In this document: in pieces, positions 1 to 6,009 of the stretch
Layout: the number at the start of each line of letters is the position of its first letter
How positions within the stretch are numbered: position 1 is the stretch's first letter
Source: Deltaproteobacteria bacterium
GTDB taxonomy: Bacteria; Bdellovibrionota_F; JAHFAK01
Assembly (NCBI GenBank): GCA_023250585.1
Contig: JAHFAK010000055.1
Span: 1-8,740, forward strand
Direction of reading: 5' to 3'
Length of the DNA stretch: 8,740 bases
Made by a program: the position numbers and the translations under genes
The notes under the pieces: generated by a model
What the model was told of the DNA's origin: nothing
The model's input: the letters and a program-made list of their open reading frames with translations, nothing else
Database searches by the model: none

Positions 1-1061
1 TACCCTGCCAGGGCTTTACTTTGATAATACTCGACAAGGGCGGTAACAATTTCATCGAGGTTACCTTCCATAATTAAATCTAATTTGTGTAGCGTCAAAT
101 TGATACGATGATCGGTCATTCTGTTTTGAGGAAAATTGTACGTTCGAATACGTTCGCTGCGGTCGCCGGTACCGACCATTGATTTTCGTGCGGCGCTTTC
201 AGCATCACGTTTTTTTTGTTCTTCTAATTCAAAAAGACGTGCCTTGAGGACCTTGAGGGCTTTTGCTCTATTTTTGTGTTGCGATTTTTCATCTTGCATC
301 GCTACCACGAGACCTGTAGGGATGTGAGTAATACGCACGGCGGAATCTGTTGTGTTAACACTTTGGCCACCTGGACCGCTCGATCGGTACACATCGATTC
401 GTAAATCTTTTTCTTCAATTTTGACATCAACATCCTCTGCTTCTGGTAATACGGCAACCGTAACCGCGGATGTATGAATACGGCCTTGTGCTTCGGTGAG
501 CGGGATACGCTGAACGCGATGCACTCCTGCTTCGTGTTTTAATTTTGCATAGACATTTTTACCCGAGACGAGTGCAATGATTTCTTTATAGCCTCCAATT
601 CCAATAGCATTTGAGCTGATAATTTCAACTCGCCATCCTTCATGTTCGGCAAATTTCGAATACATACGAAAAAGATCGCCGACAAATAGCGCTGCTTCAT
701 TGCCACCGGTGCCTGCACGAATTTCGAGGAAGGTATTTTTGCTATCAAAAGGATCTTTGGGAATAAGAAGTTTTTTCAATTCTGCTTCACAGCTGTGAAC
801 TTTTTCTTCTAATTCCTCGAATTCCATTGTAGCAAGCTCAAAGAGTTCGCCATTTTTTTCATTTTCAAGAAGAATTTTTGTGTCATCTCTTTGCTTCGTG
901 AGATCTTTGTATTGTATGTATGTTTGCGCAATTTCTGAAAGTCGCGCATGTTCTTTTGATAACTCTTGTAAGCGTTGTGGATTTTTCGCTGTTTGAGGAT
1001 CATTCAGCGTATCAGTAAGTTCATTGTATTTTTTTAAAATATCTTCTAATTGTTTTTGCAT
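1..1061 (-). CDS. prfA: Peptide chain release factor 1 (RF1), 3' end cut by the window edge
   Basis: Class I release factor that recognises UAA and UAG in the ribosomal A site and triggers hydrolysis of peptidyl-tRNA. About 353 residues are visible, against a usual length near 355-360, so only the last few residues are missing. My translation shows an N-terminal helical region (about 1-100), the [10 protein letters not shown] segment (117-126), the [19 protein letters not shown] block (181-199) and the catalytic GGQ loop in [17 protein letters not shown] (GGQ at 231-233). The codon-reading tripeptide is of PxT type (PLT, 187-189), which indicates RF1 and not RF2 (SPF). The ATG lies 15 bases after the stop of the DUF1385 gene. 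No Shine-Dalgarno sequence is visible, so translation may depend on coupling to that gene. No internal frameshift or odd residue was seen. The frame is open to the left edge because the stop lies outside the window. Confidence 0.97.
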   Translation of the reverse strand, partial: MQKQLEDILKKYNELTDTLNDPQTAKNPQRLQELSKEHARLSEIAQTYIQYKDLTKQRDDTKILLENEKNGELFELATMEFEELEEKVHSCEAELKKLLIPKDPFDSKNTFLEIRAGTGGNEAALFVGDLFRMYSKFAEHEGWRVEIISSNAIGIGGYKEIIALVSGKNVYAKLKHEAGVHRVQRIPLTEAQGRIHTSAVTVAVLPEAEDVDVKIEEKDLRIDVYRSSGPGGQSVNTTDSAVRITHIPTGLVVAMQDEKSQHKNRAKALKVLKARLFELEEQKKRDAESAARKSMVGTGDRSERIRTYNFPQNRMTDHRINLTLHKLDLIMEGNLDEIVTALVEYYQSKALAG

Positions 1062-1076
1062 ATGATTAGTGGCGAG

Positions 1077-2048
1077 CTAGAGAATTGATGGATCTATCTG
1101 TGCGCCAAGGCTTATTTCTTTTCTCAATACTGCACGAAGCGACTCGAGCGCTACTTCAAGTTGATCATCACTTGGTTCTTTAGTAGTAATTTTTTGAAGC
1201 AATAATCCTGGAAATATGAATAATTTTATCCACCATGTATCTTGAAATCGGCTTGAAAGCTTTATGAATTCATATGAAATTCCTGCAATCGGAAAAAGCA
1301 ATGGGATTTTTAGAAAAATATAAAGTCCTTTTTTGAGATATATATTCATGCTGCCAAATTCAGGTAAAAAAGGATACACAAGGCTAAACGCAAGAATACT
1401 AAATAAAAGTACGGTAATGATAAATGAAGTTCCACAGCGTGGGTGAAGTGTTGTATATTTTTTTGCATTTTCAACAGTTAACTTTTCGCCGGCTTCATAT
1501 GTAAAAATCGATTTATGCTCAGCTCCATGATATTCAAATACCCGACGAATATCTTTAAAAAAAGATATTCCCATAATATAGCTCACGAACATTACAACTT
1601 TGATCACCCCATCAACCAGATGAAATGAAATATTCTGAAGAGATATGTTTGTATTTCTGAATAATAGTTCTGTTATAAGATGAGGAGCTACAACAAAAAG
1701 CAAAATTCCTACAAAAAATGCTAAACTAATTGATCCACCAATCGCGGCCTTCTCAAGTTTGCCTTCATTGGGTGAATTGGTTTCAGCGCTACTCTGCGAT
1801 GTTTTTTCATCTTCCATAGCCTTTTGTGCAGAAAAACTTAGAGCCTGAATTCCATTGATCATTGATTCAATGAGAACAATTACCCCGCGAAAAAATGGCC
1901 AGCGTAAAAAGGTAATTTTTTCTGCGACTGATTGCCATTTGTCGAGCTTGGTGTTGATTTCCTTATTCGCACGGCGAACGGCAATAGACATAGCACGCGG
2001 TGATCTCATCATCACGCCTTCAATAACGGCTTGTCCTCCCACATTCAT
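1077..2048 (-). CDS. DUF1385 (YqhQ-like) multi-pass membrane protein
   Basis: Conserved membrane protein of the DUF1385 family; its biochemical role is not established. With the chosen start it has 323 residues. Family signatures are clear: GGQAVIEGVMMR (4-15), EYHGAEHKS (172-180), LHPRCGTSF (201-209) and a C-terminal DQLEVAL (296-302 region). Hydrophobic segments at about 104-130, 150-165, 208-232 and 240-262 look membrane-spanning. A frame open to a GTG at 2147 would add 33 polar residues (MENTNSS...) and overlap rpmE by 86 bases. The family normally begins just before GGQAVIEG, so the ATG at 2048, 13 bases after the rpmE stop, is preferred. Neither start has a good ribosome binding site. 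Synteny rpmE, DUF1385, prfA recurs in other bacteria. The family call is firm; the start is moderately sure. Confidence 0.9.
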   Translation of the reverse strand: MNVGGQAVIEGVMMRSPRAMSIAVRRANKEINTKLDKWQSVAEKITFLRWPFFRGVIVLIESMINGIQALSFSAQKAMEDEKTSQSSAETNSPNEGKLEKAAIGGSISLAFFVGILLFVVAPHLITELLFRNTNISLQNISFHLVDGVIKVVMFVSYIMGISFFKDIRRVFEYHGAEHKSIFTYEAGEKLTVENAKKYTTLHPRCGTSFIITVLLFSILAFSLVYPFLPEFGSMNIYLKKGLYIFLKIPLLFPIAGISYEFIKLSSRFQDTWWIKLFIFPGLLLQKITTKEPSDDQLEVALESLRAVLRKEISLGAQIDPSIL

Positions 2049-2061
2049 TTTTGGACAATTT

Positions 2062-2280
2062 TTAGACTTTTGCTGTGTAGTGCTTTGCATAGCGTTTTTT
2101 GAAGCTTTCGATTCGTCCTTCAGTATCGAGGAATTTGTGTTTTCCACCAGTAAAGAATGGATGGCAATTGGAACAAATATCTATTTTAGTAAATTTTTTC
2201 GTAGACATTGTTTCAATTACATTTCCGCAAGCACATTGAATAGTAACCGCTTCGTATTTTGGATGAATATCTTTTTTCAT
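2062..2280 (-). CDS. rpmE: Large ribosomal subunit protein bL31, zinc-binding type
   Basis: Structural protein of the 50S subunit that contributes to the central protuberance and inter-subunit bridges. The 72-residue length is normal for bL31. The start [10 protein letters not shown] is characteristic. Four cysteines, C16 and C18 (CACG) and C36 and C39 (CSNC), mark the zinc-containing (C+) form. [10 protein letters not shown] (40-49 region) is the conserved central segment. The ATG is preceded by GGAGG (plus-strand 2292-2296) at a rather long spacing of 11 bases. It is the first gene of an apparent rpmE, DUF1385, prfA operon. No second, cysteine-free bL31 paralogue is in the window, and I see no obvious zinc-responsive operator upstream. 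Confidence 0.97.
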   Translation of the reverse strand: MKKDIHPKYEAVTIQCACGNVIETMSTKKFTKIDICSNCHPFFTGGKHKFLDTEGRIESFKKRYAKHYTAKV

Positions 2281-2324
2281 AAATTTCTAGACCTCCATTT
2301 TCGTCTCGTGCTTAATCTCTGCGG

Positions 2325-2354
2325 ATATAAACCATTACTCCCATCAAAAAGCAA
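2325..2354 (-). promoter_or_regulatory. Candidate promoter for rpmE operon
   Basis: On the minus strand there is a TTGCTT (plus 2349-2354) and a TTATAT (plus 2325-2330) separated by 18 bases. This resembles a sigma-70 promoter. It would give a leader of about 40 nucleotides before rpmE that contains the GGAGG site. The match is imperfect and the region is AT-rich, so this is tentative. Confidence 0.3.
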
Positions 2355-2381
2355 GAAAAAATTCGAAGGTATAAATTTAAG

Positions 2382-2512
2382 GGATGAGGTGGGATGGAGT
2401 AGTCTGTTCTTTTTTATTTTCTATCGACGTCGCTTCCATAATACTATTAAGAACAGGAAAGCGCGATCGATAGAAAATAAAAAAGAACAGACTACTCCAT
2501 CCCACCTCATCC
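2382..2512. repeat. 131-bp palindromic element with perfect 45-bp inverted arms (MITE-like)
   Basis: The left arm 2382-2426 and right arm 2468-2512 are exact reverse complements over 45 bases, separated by 41 bases. The centre can pair further: 2431-2437 with 2456-2463, seven pairs with one bulged A. This leaves a terminal loop of about 18 bases. The outer ends read GGATGAGG and CCTCATCC. There is no reading frame of its own and no clear target-site duplication at the borders. The candidate promoters of both flanking genes lie outside it, so it is probably not transcribed from them. Its form fits a non-autonomous mobile element or a large REP-type palindrome. A simple terminator is unlikely because the T-run lies inside the arm and not after the stem. 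Confidence 0.85.
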
Positions 2513-2532
2513 TGAGAAAATTCAGAGTTTAT

Positions 2533-2559
2533 TTGACAATCATGGATTTCTTGTTTAAT
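2533..2559 (+). promoter_or_regulatory. Candidate promoter for the rightward membrane-protein gene
   Basis: A perfect TTGACA (2533-2538) is followed after 15 bases by TTTAAT (2554-2559), which matches five of six positions of the -10 consensus. The spacing is shorter than the usual 17, and an alternative -10 with a longer spacer is possible. It sits just right of the large palindrome and about 40 bases before the start codon. Confidence 0.4.
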
Positions 2560-2596
2560 TCTACAGCACTACCAAATTTAACCAGAAGGAGGCTTC

Positions 2597-3139
2597 ATGG
2601 AGGAACGTCTTTCTCACGATGTTTTTTCAACTCGCTATTGTCGTACGATAGCCCGCATTCTCAAGACTTATCATTACGTTGGTATTATTCTGAGCTGCAT
2701 TGTTTTTTCATTCGTGGCATTACTAGGCGCCCTTCTTTATAATCTTCCTTATATTCTTTTTTTTGCTTTGGGAATGCTTATTGGATTAGCATTTGGGCAA
2801 CTCGTCGCTGTTGGCATGAAAATTACAGGAGAGCTCCTTTTATTTATGGCAAATACGCATGATTTTCTCCGTCAGGCCAATAACGGAGGTCTGATTTCAA
2901 AAAATGGAGAACGCTATATTCCTGAAAGTTTTGCTGAAAAAGTATTGAATTCATATTCTGGGCTCATTGAAAAATTTGAACAAGAAAAAGAATTCCGCCT
3001 TCATGAAAAAGATCGCATCATAGAAGAATGGAAAAAAGCAACCAAGCGTCGCGAAGAAATTCTTTCAGAAAAGGATAGAAAGATTGCGCAAATGCGATTG
3101 CAGAAGCATCTCGTACGCCCCACGTCTACTGCGTCTTAA
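2597..3139 (+). CDS. Unrecognised two-helix membrane protein with C-terminal coiled coil
   Basis: I do not recognise this 180-residue protein. It has a short polar N-terminus, then two adjacent hydrophobic segments (about 27-48 and 51-75) that look like a transmembrane hairpin. A middle segment (about 85-112) follows, and then a highly charged region (about 113-170, rich in E, K and R) predicted by eye to form a coiled coil. The tail is HLVRPTSTAS. The second hydrophobic stretch is glycine-rich (FALGMLIGLAFGQ, 56-68). The start is well supported: AAGGAGG (2586-2592) lies four bases before the ATG, with a possible promoter upstream. It is the only rightward gene and overlaps the cysM-like gene tail to tail by 14 bases. 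A membrane-anchored scaffold is conceivable, but no function can be assigned. Confidence 0.85.
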   Translation: MEERLSHDVFSTRYCRTIARILKTYHYVGIILSCIVFSFVALLGALLYNLPYILFFALGMLIGLAFGQLVAVGMKITGELLLFMANTHDFLRQANNGGLISKNGERYIPESFAEKVLNSYSGLIEKFEQEKEFRLHEKDRIIEEWKKATKRREEILSEKDRKIAQMRLQKHLVRPTSTAS

Positions 3140-4073
3140 GTATTGTTTGTTTCGTATCCCATAATCCTGTGCTCATATACCGTTCGCCAAGATCTGAGAA
3201 TAGAGTAACAATCGAACAAGTTTTTTCACGCTGTGCAATTTTATAAGCTGCGCTGATGTATGCTCCTGATGATTGGCCTGCGAAAAGACCATGCAGCGCT
3301 AGTTTATGACAATACTCGTACGCATCCTCGCTTGATGTTTCTACCCATTCATCAATGAGTGATTCATCGAAAATTTTTGGTCTGATATCATCGGGATGTG
3401 ATAAAGGCTTAAGCCCTTCGATGCCGGGAAATGTTTCAGGCAACACGGCTATTATTTTAATTTTTGGATTTATTTCTTTGAGTTTTCTTCCCACACCGGT
3501 AATCGTTCCGCCGGTGCCAACACCTGCGACAAAATGAGTAAGCTTGCCTTGTGTCTGACGAAGTATTTCTTCTGCTGTTGTCATATAATGAGCACGCCAG
3601 TTCCACTCGTTTGAATATTGATCACAGAAAAAATACTGAGATTTATTTTGTTCATACATTCGATGGCATGTTCGTAATGCTTCGTCATAACCAAGAAATG
3701 CATCGGTAAAATGCATTTCTGCGCCATGCGCGGCAATGCGGAGTTTTCGTTCACGACTCACATTTGTGGGCATAACGAGTTTCACGTTAAATCCCAGCGC
3801 GTTTCCAATCATTGCATACGCGATTCCTGCATTACCCGATGATGAGTCGAGAATAGTTGTATGTTTGGTAAGCACACCTCGTTGAATTGCATCAAGAAGC
3901 ATATGCATGACAGGGCGATCTTTAATCGAACCTCCAGGATTGAACCACTCAACTTTCGCGAAAATATTTGCAGAGGGAAATTCTTTCTTAAAAAGATTAA
4001 TTTCTATGAGAGGCGTATCTCCAACGAGTTTGAGAAGAGGATATTTATTAATGAGTTCTACAAAATTCTTCAT
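3126..4073 (-). CDS. cysM: CysM-like PLP-dependent cysteine synthase, probably using a protein thiocarboxylate
   Basis: Fold-type II PLP enzyme of the cysteine synthase family, which replaces the beta substituent of an activated serine with sulfur. With the ATG at 4073 it has 315 residues, normal for the family. Visible are GDTPLIEI (18-25), the PLP lysine K51 in NPGGSIKDRP, the substrate loop SSSGNAG (77-83) and the glycine-rich phosphate loop GVGTGGT (184-190). The segments HGLFAGQSSGA (261-271) and DLGERYMSTGLW (294-305) resemble the corresponding parts of mycobacterial CysM, as I remember it. A GTG at 4109 would add 12 residues not typical of the family. The chosen start overlaps the upstream fusion gene by 26 bases, which implies coupled translation. 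Next to a CysO-like carrier and a JAMM peptidase, its likely reaction is O-phosphoserine plus carrier thiocarboxylate giving carrier-bound cysteine. An ordinary O-acetylserine sulfhydrylase remains the alternative. Confidence 0.88.
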   Translation of the reverse strand: MKNFVELINKYPLLKLVGDTPLIEINLFKKEFPSANIFAKVEWFNPGGSIKDRPVMHMLLDAIQRGVLTKHTTILDSSSGNAGIAYAMIGNALGFNVKLVMPTNVSRERKLRIAAHGAEMHFTDAFLGYDEALRTCHRMYEQNKSQYFFCDQYSNEWNWRAHYMTTAEEILRQTQGKLTHFVAGVGTGGTITGVGRKLKEINPKIKIIAVLPETFPGIEGLKPLSHPDDIRPKIFDESLIDEWVETSSEDAYEYCHKLALHGLFAGQSSGAYISAAYKIAQREKTCSIVTLFSDLGERYMSTGLWDTKQTILKTQ

Positions 4074-5487
4074 AGTCAATATAGCCAGGAAATACTTTGC
4101 CTTCTCCACAATAAACGCAGGCAGGATTTTTTGCTAATTTAAATTCTTTAAAATACGTATCAAGAGCATCGTAGGTGATTAACCTGCCGATGAGTGGTTT
4201 TCCAATACTGATGATAATCTTTATTACTTCTACTGCTTGAAGTAATCCGATAATTCCTGGTAATACACCGAGTACTCCAGCATCAGCGCATGAAGGGGCC
4301 ATTTCCGGTGGAGGTGGTTCAGGATACAGACATCGATAACATGGCCCTCCACGAGATGGATCAAAAACCGTTACTTGTCCTTCAAAGCGATACACGCTCC
4401 CATGAACGCATGGCTTTTTTAAACGTACACACGCATCGTTGATCAAATATCGGGTTGGGAAATTATCACTGCCATCAAGAATAATATCAAAACCTTGGAG
4501 AATACGTTCGATGTTGGTACTGGTCAGGCGTTCTTCAAATGGAACAATGTTGGTGTCGGGACTAAACGACTGAATCGTTTTCCTCGCGGATTCGATTTTT
4601 GAAACGCCGACCCGATCCGCAGTATGAAGAATTTGGCGTTGTAAATTGGATTCATCGACAACATCAAAATCAACAATACCTAATGTTCCTATTCCTGCGG
4701 CAGCAAGATAATAAGCGCTTGGTGAACCAAGTCCGCCAGCGCCAATGAGTAAAACTTTGCTTTGTAAAAGTTTCATCTGACCAGCTTCGCCTACTTCTGG
4801 AATAGATAGATGGCGAGAGAAACGAGCTTTTTGTTTTTCGGACAGTGTTATGGGTTCTTTTATTGGAAATCCTCTTTGTGCCCATGCCCCAAATCCGCCG
4901 CTCATAGATTCGCATGAAACGTAGCCCATTTGGGAAAGCGTTTCAGCTGCTAAAAGCGAACGAGTTCCGCCCGCGCAATGTAAAACTATATGCGTATTTT
5001 TGTCGGGAATAAGAGATTCAATTTTAAGTTCTAAATATCCTCGAGGAATATGCATCGCCCCAGGAATTTGGCCTTTTTTAAATTCTTCTGTTTCTCGCAC
5101 ATCGATGATGATACATTTTTTTTTCTCATCGATTCTTTTTTTTACTTCTTCAGGCGTAACTTCTTTTTGTGTTTTCTTCAGCTCGGCGAGTTTTTCTTGA
5201 AATGTTTGCGCCTTTCCTCCCGCAACAGCAGGAATTATGGAAAGAGTATCTCCATCTTTGAGTTGAGTTTTGATTCCCATAAGTGTCCGCACGTCGGTAT
5301 CATTGATGTAAATATTAATAAAACGTCTGATATTCCCTTCTGCATCACAGATACGTGATTTAAATCCCGGATGATTTTTTTCAATAGTATCAAAGATGGA
5401 TGCAATGGTGTACACATCGACTTTAAGCTCTGCTTCCCCATTGACCATTGGCCGCAGAGGTGTTGGGATTCGTATTATCACTGACAT
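4048..5487 (-). CDS. Fusion protein: CysO/ThiS-like sulfur carrier, rhodanese, and MoeB-type E1 adenylyltransferase
   Basis: A 479-residue protein with three domains. Residues 1-91 form a ubiquitin-like sulfur carrier ending in PAVAGG (86-91). IPTPLRP (7-13) and NIYINDTDVR (58-67) closely resemble M. tuberculosis CysO from memory. After a charged linker (92-109), residues 110-211 form a rhodanese with active-site loop CAGGTRS (C171 to S177), which would carry a persulfide. Residues 217-479 form an E1-like enzyme: ATP loop GAGGLGSP (249-256), DFDVVDESNLQRQ (273-285), a conserved cysteine in SCADAGVLG (C400), and zinc cysteines C383, C386, C457 and C460. The E1 would adenylate the carrier's terminal glycine and the rhodanese would supply sulfur. 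The start has a strong AAAGGAG five bases upstream. Oddly, the diglycine is internal and would need cleavage to act. The gene overlaps the cysM-like gene. A molybdopterin or thiamine role is possible but less likely given the neighbours. Confidence 0.94.
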   Translation of the reverse strand: MSVIIRIPTPLRPMVNGEAELKVDVYTIASIFDTIEKNHPGFKSRICDAEGNIRRFINIYINDTDVRTLMGIKTQLKDGDTLSIIPAVAGGKAQTFQEKLAELKKTQKEVTPEEVKKRIDEKKKCIIIDVRETEEFKKGQIPGAMHIPRGYLELKIESLIPDKNTHIVLHCAGGTRSLLAAETLSQMGYVSCESMSGGFGAWAQRGFPIKEPITLSEKQKARFSRHLSIPEVGEAGQMKLLQSKVLLIGAGGLGSPSAYYLAAAGIGTLGIVDFDVVDESNLQRQILHTADRVGVSKIESARKTIQSFSPDTNIVPFEERLTSTNIERILQGFDIILDGSDNFPTRYLINDACVRLKKPCVHGSVYRFEGQVTVFDPSRGGPCYRCLYPEPPPPEMAPSCADAGVLGVLPGIIGLLQAVEVIKIIISIGKPLIGRLITYDALDTYFKEFKLAKNPACVYCGEGKVFPGYIDYEEFCRTH

Positions 5488-5492
5488 ATTTA

Positions 5493-5499
5493 CTCCTTT
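5493..5499 (-). promoter_or_regulatory. Ribosome binding site of the carrier-rhodanese-E1 gene
   Basis: Minus-strand AAAGGAG lies five bases before the ATG at 5487. It fixes the start and indicates that this gene is translated independently of the JAMM gene 72 bases upstream. Confidence 0.8.
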
Positions 5500-5501
5500 A
5501 C

Positions 5502-5553
5502 TAGATATTTATTGTCATTGCGAGCGCAGCGAAGCAATGACAATAAATATCTA
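5502..5553. repeat. 52-bp REP-like hairpin with perfect 20-bp arms
   Basis: Positions 5502-5521 and 5534-5553 are exact reverse complements, with a 12-base loop GAGCGCAGCGAA. The inner part (CATTGCGAGCGCAGCGAAG, then CAATG) resembles a palindromic repeat scattered through many bacterial genomes. The outer part is AT-rich, and the ends are TA on both sides, which could be a TA target duplication. It fills most of the 72-base gap between the JAMM gene and the fusion gene. There is no T-run after the stem in the direction of transcription, so a strong intrinsic terminator is unlikely. It could stabilise or partly attenuate the transcript. Confidence 0.85.
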
Positions 5554-5559
5554 CGTTTA

Positions 5560-6009
5560 TTAATTCTCTACCATTACATCTATCTTTTGTGATTTCCCTT
5601 CTTTAACTATAAATGCTCCATGATTTTCTTTTTTTTTATATTTAATTGAAATAACCAAATATGCATATGTTGGAGGAAGCCATGGTTGTCCAAATTGATA
5701 TTCTTCCGAACTTTCTAAATCGGTTTGAGAAAAATAAACATCATGATCAGGGTGTGAATGATAAAAACCAATGAGCTCTAAACCAAGAGATGTGATTCTT
5801 TTATGGGTTTCTTTTCGTTCATCGGCATTGATGACATACCGATCATTTTTTCTTTTTTCTTCTGCATTATTCATAGGAAATATTTGATAAACGATCCATT
5901 TCTTTTTTTCTTTCTTTCCAGCTAAAAGCCCACAACATTCATAAGGATATGTTGCCTCTCCATGTTGAGTAATTAACTCGAGTTGTTTTTGGGCTATAAT
6001 TAACATCAT
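5560..6009 (-). CDS. mec: JAMM/MPN metallopeptidase, Mec-like (carrier-processing)
   Basis: Zinc-dependent JAB1/MPN peptidase of 149 residues, the usual size of stand-alone bacterial forms. The complete JAMM signature is present: E24 in YPYECCG, then H84 and H86 in HSH, S94 and D97, giving HxH-x7-S-x2-D. The layout, including MNNAE (46-50), recalls mycobacterial Mec, which releases cysteine from CysO-cysteine. Here it likely does the same for the carrier encoded by the next gene, and may also free that carrier from its fusion. Two ATGs are adjacent. The first (6009) overlaps the hflX TGA by four bases; the second (6006) overlaps by one and sits at a better distance from AAAAGGG. Translation is therefore probably coupled to hflX. 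Molybdopterin or siderophore-type JAMM roles are less likely in this context. Confidence 0.92.
   Translation of the reverse strand: MMLIIAQKQLELITQHGEATYPYECCGLLAGKKEKKKWIVYQIFPMNNAEEKRKNDRYVINADERKETHKRITSLGLELIGFYHSHPDHDVYFSQTDLESSEEYQFGQPWLPPTYAYLVISIKYKKKENHGAFIVKEGKSQKIDVMVEN

Larger units (their letters stand above)
2281..2596. other. Divergent intergenic region between rpmE and the rightward membrane-protein gene
   Basis: This 316-base stretch is the only long non-coding gap in the window. It separates two divergently transcribed genes. It holds the ribosome binding site and candidate promoter of rpmE on the left, a 131-bp palindromic element in the middle (2382-2512), and a candidate promoter and strong ribosome binding site for the rightward gene. 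A plus-strand frame runs through the region, but it has no coding support. No tRNA or recognisable riboswitch was found. Confidence 0.85.

Noticed and set aside
539-1003. Two minus-strand frames of 69 and 64 codons
   Set aside because: They lie within prfA in another frame, while prfA itself shows every family motif.
2382-2512. Large palindrome as an intrinsic terminator
   Set aside because: The T-run is inside the arm and not after the stem, and both flanking genes point away from it.
1855-2742. A 295-codon open frame on the plus strand
   Set aside because: It is antisense to DUF1385 and rpmE, passes through the palindromic element and overlaps the real plus-strand gene. Its translation is rich in F, S, R and C with no domain pattern.
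5000-5358. Plus-strand frames antisense to the carrier-rhodanese region
   Set aside because: Low-complexity phenylalanine- and serine-rich translations, the mirror of lysine- and glutamate-rich coding on the other strand.
4048-5487. Fusion protein as a molybdopterin or thiamine enzyme
   Set aside because: No moa, moe or thi genes are nearby, the carrier most resembles CysO, and the neighbours are Mec- and CysM-like. Not excluded, but less likely.
6006-6008. Recoded TGA (as in some candidate phyla)
   Set aside because: The hflX gene ends at a TGA at the expected family length, so TGA acts as stop here.
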